A stretch of DNA of 64,000 nucleotides from Pseudomonas pergaminensis. GTDB lineage: Bacteria > Pseudomonadota > Gammaproteobacteria > Pseudomonadales > Pseudomonadaceae. A model generated the notes under the pieces. That model did not search any database. It saw only the letters and a list, made by a program, of their open reading frames with translations, and was not told where the DNA came from. Shown here in pieces: positions 1 to 9,894 of the stretch; position 1 is the first letter of the stretch; the number at the start of each line of letters is the position of its first letter. The stretch is from assembly GCF_024112395.2 (NCBI RefSeq), contig NZ_CP078013.2, positions 2,604,001 through 2,668,000 on the forward strand. The letters are read 5' to 3'. A program made the translations under genes and the position numbers.

Positions 1-723
1 GTGCGCGCGACGGGCATCGTCAGCAAGAACCTGATCGCCAACCGGTTGGGGATTGCCTTGTGTTTCAACGTTTCTGCGATCGGCAGGCGGGCATTTGTGA
101 CGTTGATCAAACCGTCACTGGCTTCGCTGGCCTTTCCGATTGGCCTGGCGTTGAACGTGCAGGGGCTGATCATTCTGTTGTCGGTGCTGCTGTCTCCGGC
201 GCACGCGGCGATATTCGGTTTGTACCGCACGATTTCCAGGGTGTTGGTGCAGTTCTCGACCGTGGTGAACCAATCCCTATGGCCGGAGATTTCATATGCG
301 TTCTCCATCGGTGACAACCAACTGGTCCGCAAAATGATCCGCTATGCCTTGCGGTTCTCGCTGCCCATCGCCTGTGTGCTAGGCGCGCTGATGGTGATAT
401 TCGGCGGGACGATCTTTGATGTGTGGTCGGGCCGCAAAGACGATTATTCCTCCAGCATCATGCTGGTGCTGATCATCGGTGCGCTGACCCACGTGGCCTG
501 GCAGGTGTATTGGGTGGCGCTGATGGCCACCGCATCCTATTCGTCGTTTGCCGTGGTGTTCATGCTGGTATCGGTCGCCAGCAGTCTGGCGGTGTTCTAC
601 CTGGCACCGGACTATGGCCTGCTCGGTGTCTGCTATGTGTTGGTGGCCACCGAAGTCGTCCTGTTCTGCTTTGCCAGGCGCGGTTTCCATCGTCTTGAAC
701 TGAGGATGGCCCGTGCTGATTAA
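1..723 (+). CDS. Polysaccharide flippase (Wzx/MATE-like), C-terminal part
   Basis: The window opens inside this gene. The 240 residues visible are almost entirely hydrophobic, with about six to seven membrane segments, and match the C-terminal half of polysaccharide flippases that move undecaprenyl-linked repeat units across the inner membrane. Such proteins are usually above 400 residues, so the GTG at base 1 is probably an internal codon, not the start. It overlaps the next gene by 11 bases, which suggests translational coupling at the head of the exopolysaccharide chain. The family call rests on hydropathy and context; the substrate is inferred from the fucose-type genes downstream. Confidence 0.75.
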   Translation: MRATGIVSKNLIANRLGIALCFNVSAIGRRAFVTLIKPSLASLAFPIGLALNVQGLIILLSVLLSPAHAAIFGLYRTISRVLVQFSTVVNQSLWPEISYAFSIGDNQLVRKMIRYALRFSLPIACVLGALMVIFGGTIFDVWSGRKDDYSSSIMLVLIIGALTHVAWQVYWVALMATASYSSFAVVFMLVSVASSLAVFYLAPDYGLLGVCYVLVATEVVLFCFARRGFHRLELRMARAD

Positions 724-1306
724 TCACCTGATCCGCCATCGATTGAAAGTCAGCCTGCTGACGCCTGAGGGGCTCAAGTACCTGGCCAAGCGCGTGCTGT
801 TGCTGGGCCGCTTGCTCAAGGCCGATCGCCGCCAGCGCACGTTGCGCCGACAGGGGGCCAGCCTGGCTCCGCTGGTGATGATCAATGCCGTGGAATTCGA
901 AGGCTCCATCGCGTGTTTCAGCGTGGGCACCGGCAGCTTTATCGGCAAGCGCACCTTTATCCAATTGCACGCCGCCGTCCGTGTGGGCGCCCATGTGGCG
1001 ATCAATGAAGGCGTGCGTATTCTCACGGGTACCCATGGCCTGGATGATCCTGCCTGGCGCTTGAAAGTCGCCCCGGTGGTGATCGGCGACTACGCCTGGG
1101 TCGCCACCGACGCGATCATCCTGCCGGGCGTGACGATCGGTGAAGGTGCCGTCGTCGGTGCCGGCAGTGTGGTTGGGCGCAATGTGGCGCCGTACAGCGT
1201 GGTAGCGGGCAATCCGGCACGGGTCATCAGGTCGCGTGGTGCGCATGCGTTTACCTACAGCCCGGTCCGCTCAAGTGCCGTCGTCGAAGCCTGGATGGGT
1301 AAATAA
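713..1306 (+). CDS. Hexapeptide-repeat (left-handed beta-helix) acyltransferase
   Basis: A 197-residue protein with a GTG start inside the end of the flippase gene. From about residue 75 it shows hexapeptide repeats typical of a left-handed beta-helix (GTGSFIGKRTFIQ, later GVTIGEGAVVGAGSVV) and ends with the usual VVAGNPARVIR. The segment TGTHGLDD carries the histidine expected at the active site of WbbJ/maltose-acetyltransferase-like enzymes. It probably O-acetylates a sugar of the repeat unit in the cytoplasm, using acetyl-CoA. The exact acceptor cannot be told. The next gene starts one base after its stop codon. Confidence 0.85.
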   Translation: MLINHLIRHRLKVSLLTPEGLKYLAKRVLLLGRLLKADRRQRTLRRQGASLAPLVMINAVEFEGSIACFSVGTGSFIGKRTFIQLHAAVRVGAHVAINEGVRILTGTHGLDDPAWRLKVAPVVIGDYAWVATDAIILPGVTIGEGAVVGAGSVVGRNVAPYSVVAGNPARVIRSRGAHAFTYSPVRSSAVVEAWMGK

Positions 1307-1307
1307 G

Positions 1308-2540
1308 ATGATTCTGGTCGCTCATCCCGTTGGTAATCAGAATGTCCGCGCGTTGCTGCGCGCGTTGAATCAACGGCAGTTGCTGCACTCGTTCCATACC
1401 TCGCTGGCACTGCATAAGGGGTCGTTCCTCTGCCGTCTGCCGGTGGTGGGCAAGGAGTGCCTGCGGCGTACGTTCGATCAGGTCGATGGCGCGTTGCTGC
1501 ATAGTTACCCGCGTTATGACGTGCCGCGTGTGATCTGCGACAAACTGAAGTGGTATCGCCTGACACGCCGCAACACCGGCATCTTCTGCCCGGAAAACGT
1601 CTACAACCACATTGACCAGGCCAGCGCCGGTTTCCTCTACAACACCCCGCGCAAACCCAGCCAGGTGTACGGCTATGACGGCAAGTGCCTGGGCTTGTTC
1701 AGCGCCGCCCGCGACATCGGCGACATCACCCTCAATTATGAGGCGGCCTTCGGCTCCATCGCCTACGCCTGCAGGATGCTTGAGCATGAGCGCGAGGCCA
1801 ACCCTGCCTGGCGTGCCAGCATTCCCGATATCAGCGATGACACCATGCGCAAACAGACGGCCGAGTTGGCCTTGGCAGACCGGATCATAGTGGCGAGTAC
1901 CTTTGCCAAGCGCACCCTGGGTGAGCACGGCGTTGCGCCAGGCAAGGTTGCGATCACGCCCTATGGCGCGCCGGCGCCGATGGTGCGTCATGAAGCAAGC
2001 GCCCGGCCAGGTGCACGACTGAAAGTGATTTATGTCGGCGCGCTGACCCAGCAAAAGGGCATTTCGTACTTTTTCGACGCGTTGAATCTTGCGGCGAGCA
2101 GCGTTGCCCTGGACGTCACGGTGATCGGTGGCGACTACGCCAACGGTCGCAACCCCGTGCTCAATGCCGAGCTGAAAAAGTACCAGTGGTTCAGTTCCGC
2201 GTCCCACGATGACGTTATCCGCCACTTGCTGGAGGCCGATGTGCTGGTGCTGCCGTCGGTCGCCGAGGCGTTTGGCCTGGTGGTAGGTGAAGCCTTGTCC
2301 ACGGGCACAGCGGTGATCGTGTCGCAGAACTGCGGTGCGGCCGACCTGGTCGTCGAGGGTTTCAACGGTTATGTGGTGCCGATCCGTTCTGCCGAAGCGA
2401 TCGCCAGCCGTCTGGTTGAGCTGGCCGAAGACAAGGACAAGCTCAGGGCGTTGCAGCACAACGCTGTGTTGTCTGCCGGTGGAACCACCTGGGACAGCTA
2501 CGCCAGGGAGGTGATGGATGCAATCCTTGGCCATTCCTGA
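1308..2540 (+). CDS. Glycosyltransferase, GT4 family (group 1)
   Basis: A 410-residue glycosyltransferase of the GT-B fold. The start is taken as the ATG one base after the previous stop, because the protein then begins with the typical Rossmann strand MILVAHPVGNQN; a longer in-frame opening from 1236 lies within the previous gene. The C-terminal domain has the nucleotide-sugar binding pattern GALTQQKGISYFFDAL (near residue 245) and the E-x7-E motif EAFGLVVGEALSTG (near 325). It should add a sugar to the lipid-linked repeat unit at the inner face of the membrane. Donor and acceptor are unknown. It overlaps the next gene by 23 bases. Confidence 0.88.
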   Translation: MILVAHPVGNQNVRALLRALNQRQLLHSFHTSLALHKGSFLCRLPVVGKECLRRTFDQVDGALLHSYPRYDVPRVICDKLKWYRLTRRNTGIFCPENVYNHIDQASAGFLYNTPRKPSQVYGYDGKCLGLFSAARDIGDITLNYEAAFGSIAYACRMLEHEREANPAWRASIPDISDDTMRKQTAELALADRIIVASTFAKRTLGEHGVAPGKVAITPYGAPAPMVRHEASARPGARLKVIYVGALTQQKGISYFFDALNLAASSVALDVTVIGGDYANGRNPVLNAELKKYQWFSSASHDDVIRHLLEADVLVLPSVAEAFGLVVGEALSTGTAVIVSQNCGAADLVVEGFNGYVVPIRSAEAIASRLVELAEDKDKLRALQHNAVLSAGGTTWDSYAREVMDAILGHS

Positions 2541-3840
2541 CAGGGTCAGCCTGCATGAGCGCTACCGCACGCGGGTGGTCAGCGCCTTCGTGCTTATCTA
2601 CCTGTTCATCCTGTTCGAAGGGGTCTTGCGCAAGTGGGTGATGCCGAGCCTCAGTTCGGTCATCTATTTCATCAAGGACCCGATCGTCCTTTACATCTAC
2701 TGGTGCGCCTACCGGTTCGGTTTTTTCTCGAAAAACCTGGTGTCGGCCTACTTTGTCGTGCTGGTCATGGTGTTCTTCCTGCTGGTGGCCGCGTTTCTGT
2801 TGAGCAGCCCTGAAGGCTTCGTCATCTACGGCTACGGCGTGCGCAACTACCTGCTGTATTTCCCGTTGATATTTGTCGCTGGCAAGACGCTCAGGTTGAC
2901 GGATGTCTATCGGTTCGCCCGTATCACGCTGTTCGCGGCGATCCCGATCAGCGTGCTGGTGGTGCTGCAGTATTCGTCCGGACCCCAGGCGTATGTGAAC
3001 AAAGGCATTGGTGATGATGACTTCATTTTCATGATTGCCGACGGTGTCGTGCGGCCCTACGGCACCTTCACGTTCACGGCCGGGCATGTGGTGTACGTGT
3101 CGGCCTGCTTTGCATTCCTGGTCGCGGCGGTGTTTGACAAGGCCTTGTTCCGTGCCGTGTTCGCCCGGCGCTATGGGCTGTTTGGCGTGTCGGCGGCTGC
3201 GGTGGCGGTGATGTGTTTTCTCACGGGGTCCAGGGCGATCTATGCGTACGCTGCGATTGTGCTGCTGGCGGCGTTGATGGTCGCCTTGATCAAGAAATCG
3301 CAACGCAACCTGTTGTCGTTGTTTTTCCTGGCGGCCGCGTTGTTTGTCAGCCTGCTGATCTTCATGTCCACCGACAGCTACCAGGTGCTGGTGGAGCGCA
3401 ACCGCAGCGCCGTGGCCAGTGAAGGCTCGCCGGTCACTCGCGCGTTCTCCAGCCTGTATGCGTTCACGCGTGTGGTCGATGACGCGCCGTTGTGGGGCCA
3501 CGGGATAGGTTCGGGCACCAACGCCGCCTCGACGATCCTGCGCGCAGGGCGGGAGCAGGGCGCAGGTTTTTTACTGGCCGAAGATGAATGGTCACGCATC
3601 GTGCTGGAAATGGGCCTGCCCGCCGGGCTGATGTTCATCCTGTTCAGGATCTTCGTGCTGCTTTGGTTACTGCTCAAGTCCTACACGGCGCTGGTCAGGC
3701 AAGGCACCGGGGTGCCGTTGCTGCTGTGCGGTTTCCTGGCGCCGATCCTGTTCAACGGGGTCATGACCATGCAGGGCACATTCCTGGCGTTTGGCGTGCT
3801 GTATGCCTGCCTGATTCTCGCGGCCTGCAAGAAAACCTGA
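2518..3840 (+). CDS. O-antigen/exopolysaccharide polymerase (Wzy-like) membrane protein
   Basis: A 440-residue protein with about ten to twelve strongly hydrophobic segments and a less hydrophobic loop around residues 285-350, the layout of Wzy polymerases and WaaL-type ligases. The segment EDEWSRIVLEMGLPAGLMF resembles the conserved region after the large periplasmic loop in this superfamily. In a cluster with flippase and glycosyltransferases its likely role is joining repeat units in the periplasm. Wzy proteins diverge so much that sequence alone cannot separate polymerase from ligase; context favours polymerase. It starts inside the end of the preceding glycosyltransferase gene. Confidence 0.75.
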   Translation: MQSLAIPDRVSLHERYRTRVVSAFVLIYLFILFEGVLRKWVMPSLSSVIYFIKDPIVLYIYWCAYRFGFFSKNLVSAYFVVLVMVFFLLVAAFLLSSPEGFVIYGYGVRNYLLYFPLIFVAGKTLRLTDVYRFARITLFAAIPISVLVVLQYSSGPQAYVNKGIGDDDFIFMIADGVVRPYGTFTFTAGHVVYVSACFAFLVAAVFDKALFRAVFARRYGLFGVSAAAVAVMCFLTGSRAIYAYAAIVLLAALMVALIKKSQRNLLSLFFLAAALFVSLLIFMSTDSYQVLVERNRSAVASEGSPVTRAFSSLYAFTRVVDDAPLWGHGIGSGTNAASTILRAGREQGAGFLLAEDEWSRIVLEMGLPAGLMFILFRIFVLLWLLLKSYTALVRQGTGVPLLLCGFLAPILFNGVMTMQGTFLAFGVLYACLILAACKKT

Positions 3841-3871
3841 ACCTACTTAATGCATCAGCGGACGACAGCAC

Positions 3872-5017
3872 GTGAAGTTACTAAGAATCATCTCTTCGGT
3901 CAGACCGGAAAAAGGCGGCCCGATCAACGCGGCCCGGGAAATCGACACGGTGCTCGCCCAGGAGGGGCATCGCGTGGATGTCCTGACGCTGGATGCCGAG
4001 TTCGCGGTGGACTATCCCGGCACCGTGCATTTCATGGGGCCAAGCCGATTCGGCTACGGCTTGAACGGCAACATCCGCGAATGGCTGGAGCAGCACGCCC
4101 GGCACTATGATTTTTTCATTATCAACGGCTTGTGGCAGTACCACGGGTTTGTCGCCCGCCAGGTGCTGAACAAGTTGGGACGACCTTACATCGTGTATAC
4201 CCACGGCATGCTGGATCCCTGGTTCAAGCACGAATACCCGCTCAAGCATCTGAAGAAATGGCTCTACTGGCCATGGGGCGAATACCGGGTGCTGAGGGAT
4301 GCGCGGCGCGTGGTGTTTACCAGTGAAGAAGAGCAAATCCGCGCGCGTGAGTCGTTCTGGCTGTATCGCGCCCATGAAACGATCACGGCGTATGGCACTG
4401 CCAGCCCACCGGCCGATGGGGCGCGCCTGGCGCGGGACTTCATCACCGGTCACCCGGAACTCAAGGGCAAGCGGGTAGTGCTGTTCCTGAGTCGCATCCA
4501 TAAGAAGAAGGGGTGCGACCACCTGCTGCAGGCATTTGCCCAGGTCGCCGGGCAAGACGAGCGGCTGCACCTGGTCATGGCCGGCCCCGATCAGGGCGGT
4601 TGGGTACAGGCGCTGCAGGATCAGGCCGAAAAGTCGGGCATTGCCCATCGCATCAGCTGGCCCGGCATGTTGCAGGGGACTGCAAAGTGGGGCGCGTTTT
4701 ACGCCGCCGAAGTGTTTTGCCTGCCTTCGCACCAGGAAAATTTCGGCGTGGTGGTGGCGGAAGCGCTGGCGTGCGGCAAGCCCGTGCTGATCAGCAACAA
4801 GGTCAATATCTGGCGTGAAATCGACAAGGATCGCGTGGGCTTTGTCAGTGACGACACCGCCGACGGCGCCCTGCACAACCTGCAACGCTGGTTGCAGCTG
4901 GATGCGCCCGCTTACACGCAAATGTCCGAGCGGGCCAGGGCGTGCTTTGCCGAACGCTTTCATATCCGTCGCGGTGCGCAGCGCTTGCTGGAGATTGTGC
5001 GGGAGTGCTTCCCGTGA
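3872..5017 (+). CDS. Glycosyltransferase, GT4 family
   Basis: A 381-residue GT-B glycosyltransferase starting at GTG, with the N-terminal pattern MKLLRIISSVRPEKGGP typical of enzymes in exopolysaccharide clusters. The C-terminal half contains FLSRIHKKKGCDHLL (near residue 205) and the E-x7-E motif ENFGVVVAEALACGKP (near 290), which bind the nucleotide sugar. It probably adds one sugar of the repeat unit. Its stop overlaps the GTG of the next gene (GTGA), so the two are likely translated together. It starts 31 bases after the polymerase stop. Confidence 0.88.
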   Translation: MKLLRIISSVRPEKGGPINAAREIDTVLAQEGHRVDVLTLDAEFAVDYPGTVHFMGPSRFGYGLNGNIREWLEQHARHYDFFIINGLWQYHGFVARQVLNKLGRPYIVYTHGMLDPWFKHEYPLKHLKKWLYWPWGEYRVLRDARRVVFTSEEEQIRARESFWLYRAHETITAYGTASPPADGARLARDFITGHPELKGKRVVLFLSRIHKKKGCDHLLQAFAQVAGQDERLHLVMAGPDQGGWVQALQDQAEKSGIAHRISWPGMLQGTAKWGAFYAAEVFCLPSHQENFGVVVAEALACGKPVLISNKVNIWREIDKDRVGFVSDDTADGALHNLQRWLQLDAPAYTQMSERARACFAERFHIRRGAQRLLEIVRECFP

Positions 5018-5583
5018 TTCTTCAAGGCAATGACCCGCACCGTTCAGCCTCGTTCTCATTGGGCCATCGGCTGCGCCGCCAGCTCTGGAACATGGTGTAC
5101 GTGGCGCTGTTCCGCACCAGCCCGCGCCCGTTCCATGCGTGGAGGGCCTTTCTGCTGCGGCTGTTCGGTGCGCGGTTGGGCAAGGGGGTGCACGTGTATC
5201 CACGGGCCAAGGTCTGGGCGCCCTGGAACCTGGAGCTGGGTGACCATGTCGGCATTGCCGATGGCACCACGTTGTACAGCATGGCGTTGATCCGCATTGG
5301 GCGCTACAGCGTGGTTTCCCAGGGCGCGCATTTGTGCGGCGGCTCCCACGACTACAACAGCAAGAACTTCCAGCTGTATGCAAAACCCATCGTGCTGGGG
5401 GAGCACGTGTGGGTGTGTGCCGAGGCGTTCATCACCCCAGGCGTCAGTGTGGCTGACGGCGTGGTGGTGGGGGCCCGCACCCTGGTGATCAAGAGCATCG
5501 CGCAGCCGTGGACCGTGCATGCCGGGCATCCGTCCCGCCATATCGGCCTGCGTACCCAGCATGTGCAGGAGCCCACGCCATGA
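5014..5583 (+). CDS. wcaF: WcaF-like colanic-acid-type acetyltransferase
   Basis: A 189-residue hexapeptide-repeat transferase. The start is the GTG in the GTGA overlap with the previous gene; a longer reading from 4942 would run into that gene. It has the features of WcaF: an N-terminal RRQLWNMVYVALFRTSPRPF segment, a beta-helix, the GGSHDYNSKNFQLYAKPI insertion with the active-site histidine, and a C-terminal AGHPSRHIG. In colanic acid synthesis WcaF acetylates fucose or a related residue; the same role is inferred here. The gene also overlaps the next one by four bases (ATGA). Confidence 0.88.
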   Translation: MILQGNDPHRSASFSLGHRLRRQLWNMVYVALFRTSPRPFHAWRAFLLRLFGARLGKGVHVYPRAKVWAPWNLELGDHVGIADGTTLYSMALIRIGRYSVVSQGAHLCGGSHDYNSKNFQLYAKPIVLGEHVWVCAEAFITPGVSVADGVVVGARTLVIKSIAQPWTVHAGHPSRHIGLRTQHVQEPTP

Positions 5584-6515
5584 AGCGCGAAACCATCACC
5601 GTGATCATCCTCACCTACAACGAAAGCCTGCACATCGCCCGGGCCATCGACTCGGTGCGGGCTTTCAGCGACGAAGTGCTGGTGGTGGACTCATTCTCCA
5701 CCGACAGCACCTGCGACATCGCCCGTGCCCATGGCGCGTGGGTGGTGCAGCACCCGTTCGTCAACCAGGCCAAGCAGTTCCAGTGGGCGCTGGACAACCT
5801 GCCGATCACCGGCAACTGGACGCTGCGCCTGGATGCCGACGAGATCATCGAGGCCGATCTCGCTGCCGAGATCAACGCACGCTTGCCGACGTTGGCCAGC
5901 GATATCACCGGCATCAACTTCAAGCGCAAGCACATTTTCATGGGGCGCTGGGTGCGGCATGGCGGGCGTTACCCGTTGCGGATGCTACGGCTGTGGCGCA
6001 CCGGGTTCGGGCGCATGGAAGACCGCTGGATGGACGAGCACATCTCGGTGGCCGAGGGTCGCACCATCACTCTGGAAGGTGGGTTCGCCGACCATAACTT
6101 GCATGACTTGACCTTCTTCACCCACAAGCACAACCAGTACGCCACCCGCGAAGCGATTGAAGTGCTCAACACGCGGCTGGGGTTGTTTGCGATCCGCGAT
6201 GAACTGCACACGGGGCAGAGTTCGTTCCAGGCCAAGGCCAAGCGCCTGATCAAGAACCGCCTCTATAACCGCGTGCCGTTCACCCTGAGTTCGACCGCCT
6301 ATTTCTTGTGGCGCTACATCATCCAGCTGGGGTTTCTCGATGGCCGCAGCGGCCTGGTCTATCACCTGCTCCAGGGCTATTGGTACCGCTTCCTGGTGGG
6401 CGCCAAGGTGCTGGAGCTGGAAACCGCAATTGCCCATTTAAACGATAAGGAAGCCATTGTCCGGGAACTCTCAAAGTTGACCGGCCATAACTTGAACCTG
6501 CCCAAACAGAAGTAA
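5580..6515 (+). CDS. Glycosyltransferase, GT2 family (WcaA-like)
   Basis: A 311-residue GT-A glycosyltransferase. It begins with TVIILTYNESLHIARAID, has the DxD-type metal site LRLDADEI near residue 85 and an EDRWMDEHI segment that fits the GT2 catalytic region. The C-terminal third, with NRLYNRVPFTLSSTAYFLWRYI, is like the membrane-associated tail of colanic-acid WcaA/KdtX-type enzymes. The ATG lies in an ATGA overlap with the acetyltransferase gene. It should add one repeat-unit sugar; the linkage is not predictable from sequence. Confidence 0.88.
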   Translation: MKRETITVIILTYNESLHIARAIDSVRAFSDEVLVVDSFSTDSTCDIARAHGAWVVQHPFVNQAKQFQWALDNLPITGNWTLRLDADEIIEADLAAEINARLPTLASDITGINFKRKHIFMGRWVRHGGRYPLRMLRLWRTGFGRMEDRWMDEHISVAEGRTITLEGGFADHNLHDLTFFTHKHNQYATREAIEVLNTRLGLFAIRDELHTGQSSFQAKAKRLIKNRLYNRVPFTLSSTAYFLWRYIIQLGFLDGRSGLVYHLLQGYWYRFLVGAKVLELETAIAHLNDKEAIVRELSKLTGHNLNLPKQK

Positions 6516-6532
6516 CTGACCGTTTTTAACAA

Positions 6533-6550
6533 ACACCCAAGTTTGGGTGT
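6533..6550 (+). other. Short perfect hairpin between GT2 gene and gmd
   Basis: ACACCCAA and TTGGGTGT face each other across two bases, giving a seven- to eight-pair stem about 35 bases before the gmd start. It lacks a T-run, so it is not a classic terminator. It may set relative mRNA levels or stability between the glycosyltransferase and GDP-fucose parts of the operon. That function is inference. Confidence 0.4.
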
Positions 6551-6584
6551 CGGCCTTCGCTCGCCTATCAATCGGGAGACAGAC

Positions 6585-7706
6585 ATGAACAAAGTTGCGC
6601 TTATCACCGGTATTACCGGCCAGGATGGCTCGTACCTGGCGGAGCTGCTGCTGGAAAAAGGCTATACGGTGCACGGCCTCAAGCGCCGTTCGTCGTCGTT
6701 CAATACCCAGCGCATCGATCATATTTACCAGGACCCGCAGGCCCTGCATAAAAACCTGATCCTACACTACGGCGACCTGGCGGACTCGTCGAACTTGACG
6801 CGCATCATCCAGCAGGTCCAGCCCGACGAAATCTACAACCTCGGAGCGCAATCCCATGTGGCGGTGAGCTTCGATTCACCGGAATACACCGCCGATGTGG
6901 ACGCCCTGGGCACCTTGCGTATTCTTGAAGCGATCCGCCTGTTGGGCCTGGAAAAAAAGACCCGCTTCTACCAGGCCTCGACCTCCGAGTTGTATGGCTT
7001 GGTGCAGGAAACCCCGCAGAAGGAAACCACGCCGTTCTACCCGCGCTCGCCCTATGCGGTAGCCAAGTTGTACGCCTACTGGATCACCGTGAACTTCCGT
7101 GAAGCCTACGGCCTGTATGCGTGCAACGGCATCCTGTTCAACCACGAGTCGCCACGCCGCGGGGAAACCTTCGTGACGCGCAAGATCACCCGCGCCCTGA
7201 CCAACATCGCGCTGGGCCTGGAGCCGTGCCTGTACATGGGCAACATGGATGCCCTGCGCGACTGGGGGCATGCCAAGGACTATGTGCGCATGCAGTGGAT
7301 GATGTTGCAGCAGGACAGCCCGCAAGATTTCGTGATCGCCACCGGTGTGCAGTATTCGGTGCGTGACTTCATTCGCTGGTCGGCGGCGGAGCTTGGGCTA
7401 CGCCTGCGCTTTGTGGGTGAAGGCGTGGAGGAGGTGGCGGTGGTCGAGCACATCGACGGCGACCTGGCGCCGGGCATTCTGGTGGGCGACGTGATTGTCC
7501 GGGTGGACCCGCGTTACTTCCGCCCGGCCGAGGTGGAGACGCTGCTGGGCGACCCGTTCAAGGCCAAGCGCGTGCTCGGTTGGGTGCCTGAAATCAGTGC
7601 GCAGGCGATGTGTGCGGAGATGGTCCGCGAAGACCTCAAGATCGCCCAGCGCCACGCCTTGCTGCGCCTGCACGGGCATGACGCACCGATTGCGGTGGAG
7701 AACTGA
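6585..7706 (+). CDS. gmd: GDP-mannose 4,6-dehydratase
   Basis: A 373-residue extended short-chain dehydrogenase that turns GDP-D-mannose into GDP-4-dehydro-6-deoxy-D-mannose, the first step to GDP-L-fucose. The ATG chosen follows a GGGAGA ribosome site; the earlier in-frame ATG-like opening at 6543 lacks one. Visible are the NADP-binding start [18 protein letters not shown], the STSE segment ASTSELYG, the [15 protein letters not shown] active site (Y-x3-K) and [16 protein letters not shown], which is diagnostic of Gmd. It is followed two bases later by the partner reductase gene. Confidence 0.96.
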   Translation: MNKVALITGITGQDGSYLAELLLEKGYTVHGLKRRSSSFNTQRIDHIYQDPQALHKNLILHYGDLADSSNLTRIIQQVQPDEIYNLGAQSHVAVSFDSPEYTADVDALGTLRILEAIRLLGLEKKTRFYQASTSELYGLVQETPQKETTPFYPRSPYAVAKLYAYWITVNFREAYGLYACNGILFNHESPRRGETFVTRKITRALTNIALGLEPCLYMGNMDALRDWGHAKDYVRMQWMMLQQDSPQDFVIATGVQYSVRDFIRWSAAELGLRLRFVGEGVEEVAVVEHIDGDLAPGILVGDVIVRVDPRYFRPAEVETLLGDPFKAKRVLGWVPEISAQAMCAEMVREDLKIAQRHALLRLHGHDAPIAVEN

Positions 7707-7708
7707 AC

Positions 7709-8686
7709 ATGGCACGTGATCTTGATGCGCGGATTTTTGTCGCCGGCCATCGCGGCATGGTCGGTTCGGCCATCGTGCGGCGCCTCTGGGCGTTGGGCTA
7801 TACGCAGATACTCACGGCGGGCCGCGATGAACTGGACCTGCTCGACCCGGCGGCCGTGCAGGCGTACTTCGCCAGGCACCGTATCGACCAGGTGTACCTG
7901 GCGGCCGCCAAGGTGGGTGGGATTCATGCCAACGCCACATACCCGGCCGACTTCATCTACCAGAACCTGATGATCCAGGCCAATGTGATCCACGCTGCCC
8001 ACAGCCATGACGTGCAGCAACTGTTGTTCCTCGGCTCGTCATGCATCTATCCGGTGCATGCGCCGCAACCGATGATCGAAGCGGTGTTGCTGGACGGTGC
8101 ACTGGAACCCACCAACGAGCCCTACGCCGTGGCCAAGATCGCCGGGATCAAGCTGTGCGAAAGCTACAACCGCCAGCACGGCCGCGATTACCGCAGTGTG
8201 ATGCCGACCAATCTGTATGGGCCGGGCGATAACTACCATCCGCAAAACAGCCATGTGATCGCCGCCTTGTTACGGCGCTTCCACGAAGCGACCCAGCGCG
8301 GCGATGACGAGGTGGTGATCTGGGGCAGTGGCCGACCGCGACGGGAATTCTTGCACGTGGATGAGATGGCGGCGGCCAGCGTGCATGTGATGGAACTCGA
8401 TGCGGCGCGCTACCGCGAACAGACCCAGCCGATGCGCTCGCACCTGAACGTAGGCACCGGCGTGGATTGCACCATCGCCGAGTTGGCCGAGGCGCTGGTG
8501 CGGGTCACCGGCTTCCAGGGGCGCCTGCGTTTCGACACCGACAAACCCGACGGTGCGCCGCGCAAGTTGCTCGATGTCAGCCGTATCAACGCCCTTGGCT
8601 GGGAAGCCTACGTGCCGCTGGAGGAGGGCTTGCGTGACGCCTACAACGCCTATCTCGCGGCGCTCGAACAGCCTCGGGGCCAGTGA
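7709..8686 (+). CDS. fcl: GDP-L-fucose synthase
   Basis: A 325-residue epimerase/reductase that converts the Gmd product to GDP-L-fucose with NADPH. It shows the N-terminal nucleotide site [23 protein letters not shown] with the catalytic serine region, [16 protein letters not shown] with the Y-x3-K pair, and [11 protein letters not shown], all typical of Fcl/WcaG. It sits directly behind gmd and before the WcaI-like gene, the same set as in colanic acid operons. L-fucose is therefore very likely a component of the polymer. Confidence 0.96.
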   Translation: MARDLDARIFVAGHRGMVGSAIVRRLWALGYTQILTAGRDELDLLDPAAVQAYFARHRIDQVYLAAAKVGGIHANATYPADFIYQNLMIQANVIHAAHSHDVQQLLFLGSSCIYPVHAPQPMIEAVLLDGALEPTNEPYAVAKIAGIKLCESYNRQHGRDYRSVMPTNLYGPGDNYHPQNSHVIAALLRRFHEATQRGDDEVVIWGSGRPRREFLHVDEMAAASVHVMELDAARYREQTQPMRSHLNVGTGVDCTIAELAEALVRVTGFQGRLRFDTDKPDGAPRKLLDVSRINALGWEAYVPLEEGLRDAYNAYLAALEQPRGQ

Positions 8687-9894
8687 TGAAAGTGCTTTTG
8701 TACGGCATCAATTACAGCCCGGAGCTGACCGGTATCGGCAAGTACAGCGGTGAACAGGCGCGCTGGCTGGCGGCGCAAGGTCATCAGGTCCGCGTAGTCA
8801 CGGCGCCGCCGTATTACCCGCAGTGGCAGGTGGGCGAGGGCTATTCGCCGTGGCGTTTTCGTACCGAGCTGGATGCCGGCGTGACGGTGATCCGTTGTCC
8901 GCTTTACGTACCGCGCCAGCCCACGGCGATGACGCGTCTGCTGCACCTGATGAGTTTTTCCGCCAGCTCGTGTGTGGCGGTGCTGGGGCAACTGCGCTGG
9001 AAGCCGGACCTGGTGATCCTGGTGGTGCCCACGCTGTTCTGTGCGCCCCAGGCGTTGCTGTTGGCCAAGCTCAGTGGCGCGCGGTCGGTGTTGCATGTCC
9101 AGGACTATGAAGTGGATGCGATGCTCGGCCTGGGCATTGGCGGCGGTTCGCTGTTGCGGCGCCTGGCGTTGGGTGTGGAGCGCTGGCTGCTGCGGCGCTT
9201 TGATCGGGTCTCGACGATTTCCAGCGGCATGCTCCACAAGGCACGGGGCAAGGGCGTGTACAGCCAGCGGCTGATGTTCTTTCCGAACTGGTCGGAGACC
9301 GCACGCTTTCGCGATGTGCCGCGCGACCGCGCGTTGCTGCAACGCCTGGGCGTGCCGCCGGGAACCAAGGTGTTGTTGTACTCCGGCAACCTCGGCGAGA
9401 AGCAAGGCCTGGAGCTGATCCTCGATGCCGCCCAGGCCCATGCCCAGCGCACGGAGTGGGTGTTCCTGATCGTCGGCCAGGGCACCGGCAAGGCGCGTCT
9501 GCTCGAACGTGTACAGCGTGACGGGCTGCGCAATGTGCTGTTCGCGCCGTTGCAGGCCTACGAGGACTTGCCGGCGCTGCTGGCCTCGGCCGACGTGCAC
9601 CTGGTGATCCAGAAGCGCGGCGTTGCAGATGCGGTGTTGCCGTCCAAACTCACCAACATTCTGGCCGTGGGCGGCAACGCAATTATCACCGCCGACCCCG
9701 ATACCACCCTCGGCCGCCTGTGCGAGGAACATCAGGGCATTGCGGTGTTGATCGAGCCGGAATCGGTCACGGCACTGAGCACGGGTATCGAGCGGGCACT
9801 GGCAATGCCGACGCGTAATGAGGTGGCGTTGAATTACGCCAAGGAGTTCCTCGACAAGGAACGCATTCTGCAACGTTTTCTGGCACAGGTTTGA
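8686..9894 (+). CDS. wcaI: Colanic-acid-type glycosyltransferase WcaI
   Basis: A 402-residue GT4 glycosyltransferase resembling WcaI. It begins VLLYGINYSPELTGIGKYSGE, carries APPYYPQWQVGEGYSPW in the N-terminal domain and LLYSGNLGEKQGLELIL at the donor-binding domain (near residue 225). The ATG at 8686 overlaps the fcl stop by one base (TGATG); a GTG three bases earlier is possible. In colanic acid synthesis WcaI adds fucose to the growing lipid-linked unit; a similar step is inferred here. Confidence 0.9.
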   Translation: MKVLLYGINYSPELTGIGKYSGEQARWLAAQGHQVRVVTAPPYYPQWQVGEGYSPWRFRTELDAGVTVIRCPLYVPRQPTAMTRLLHLMSFSASSCVAVLGQLRWKPDLVILVVPTLFCAPQALLLAKLSGARSVLHVQDYEVDAMLGLGIGGGSLLRRLALGVERWLLRRFDRVSTISSGMLHKARGKGVYSQRLMFFPNWSETARFRDVPRDRALLQRLGVPPGTKVLLYSGNLGEKQGLELILDAAQAHAQRTEWVFLIVGQGTGKARLLERVQRDGLRNVLFAPLQAYEDLPALLASADVHLVIQKRGVADAVLPSKLTNILAVGGNAIITADPDTTLGRLCEEHQGIAVLIEPESVTALSTGIERALAMPTRNEVALNYAKEFLDKERILQRFLAQV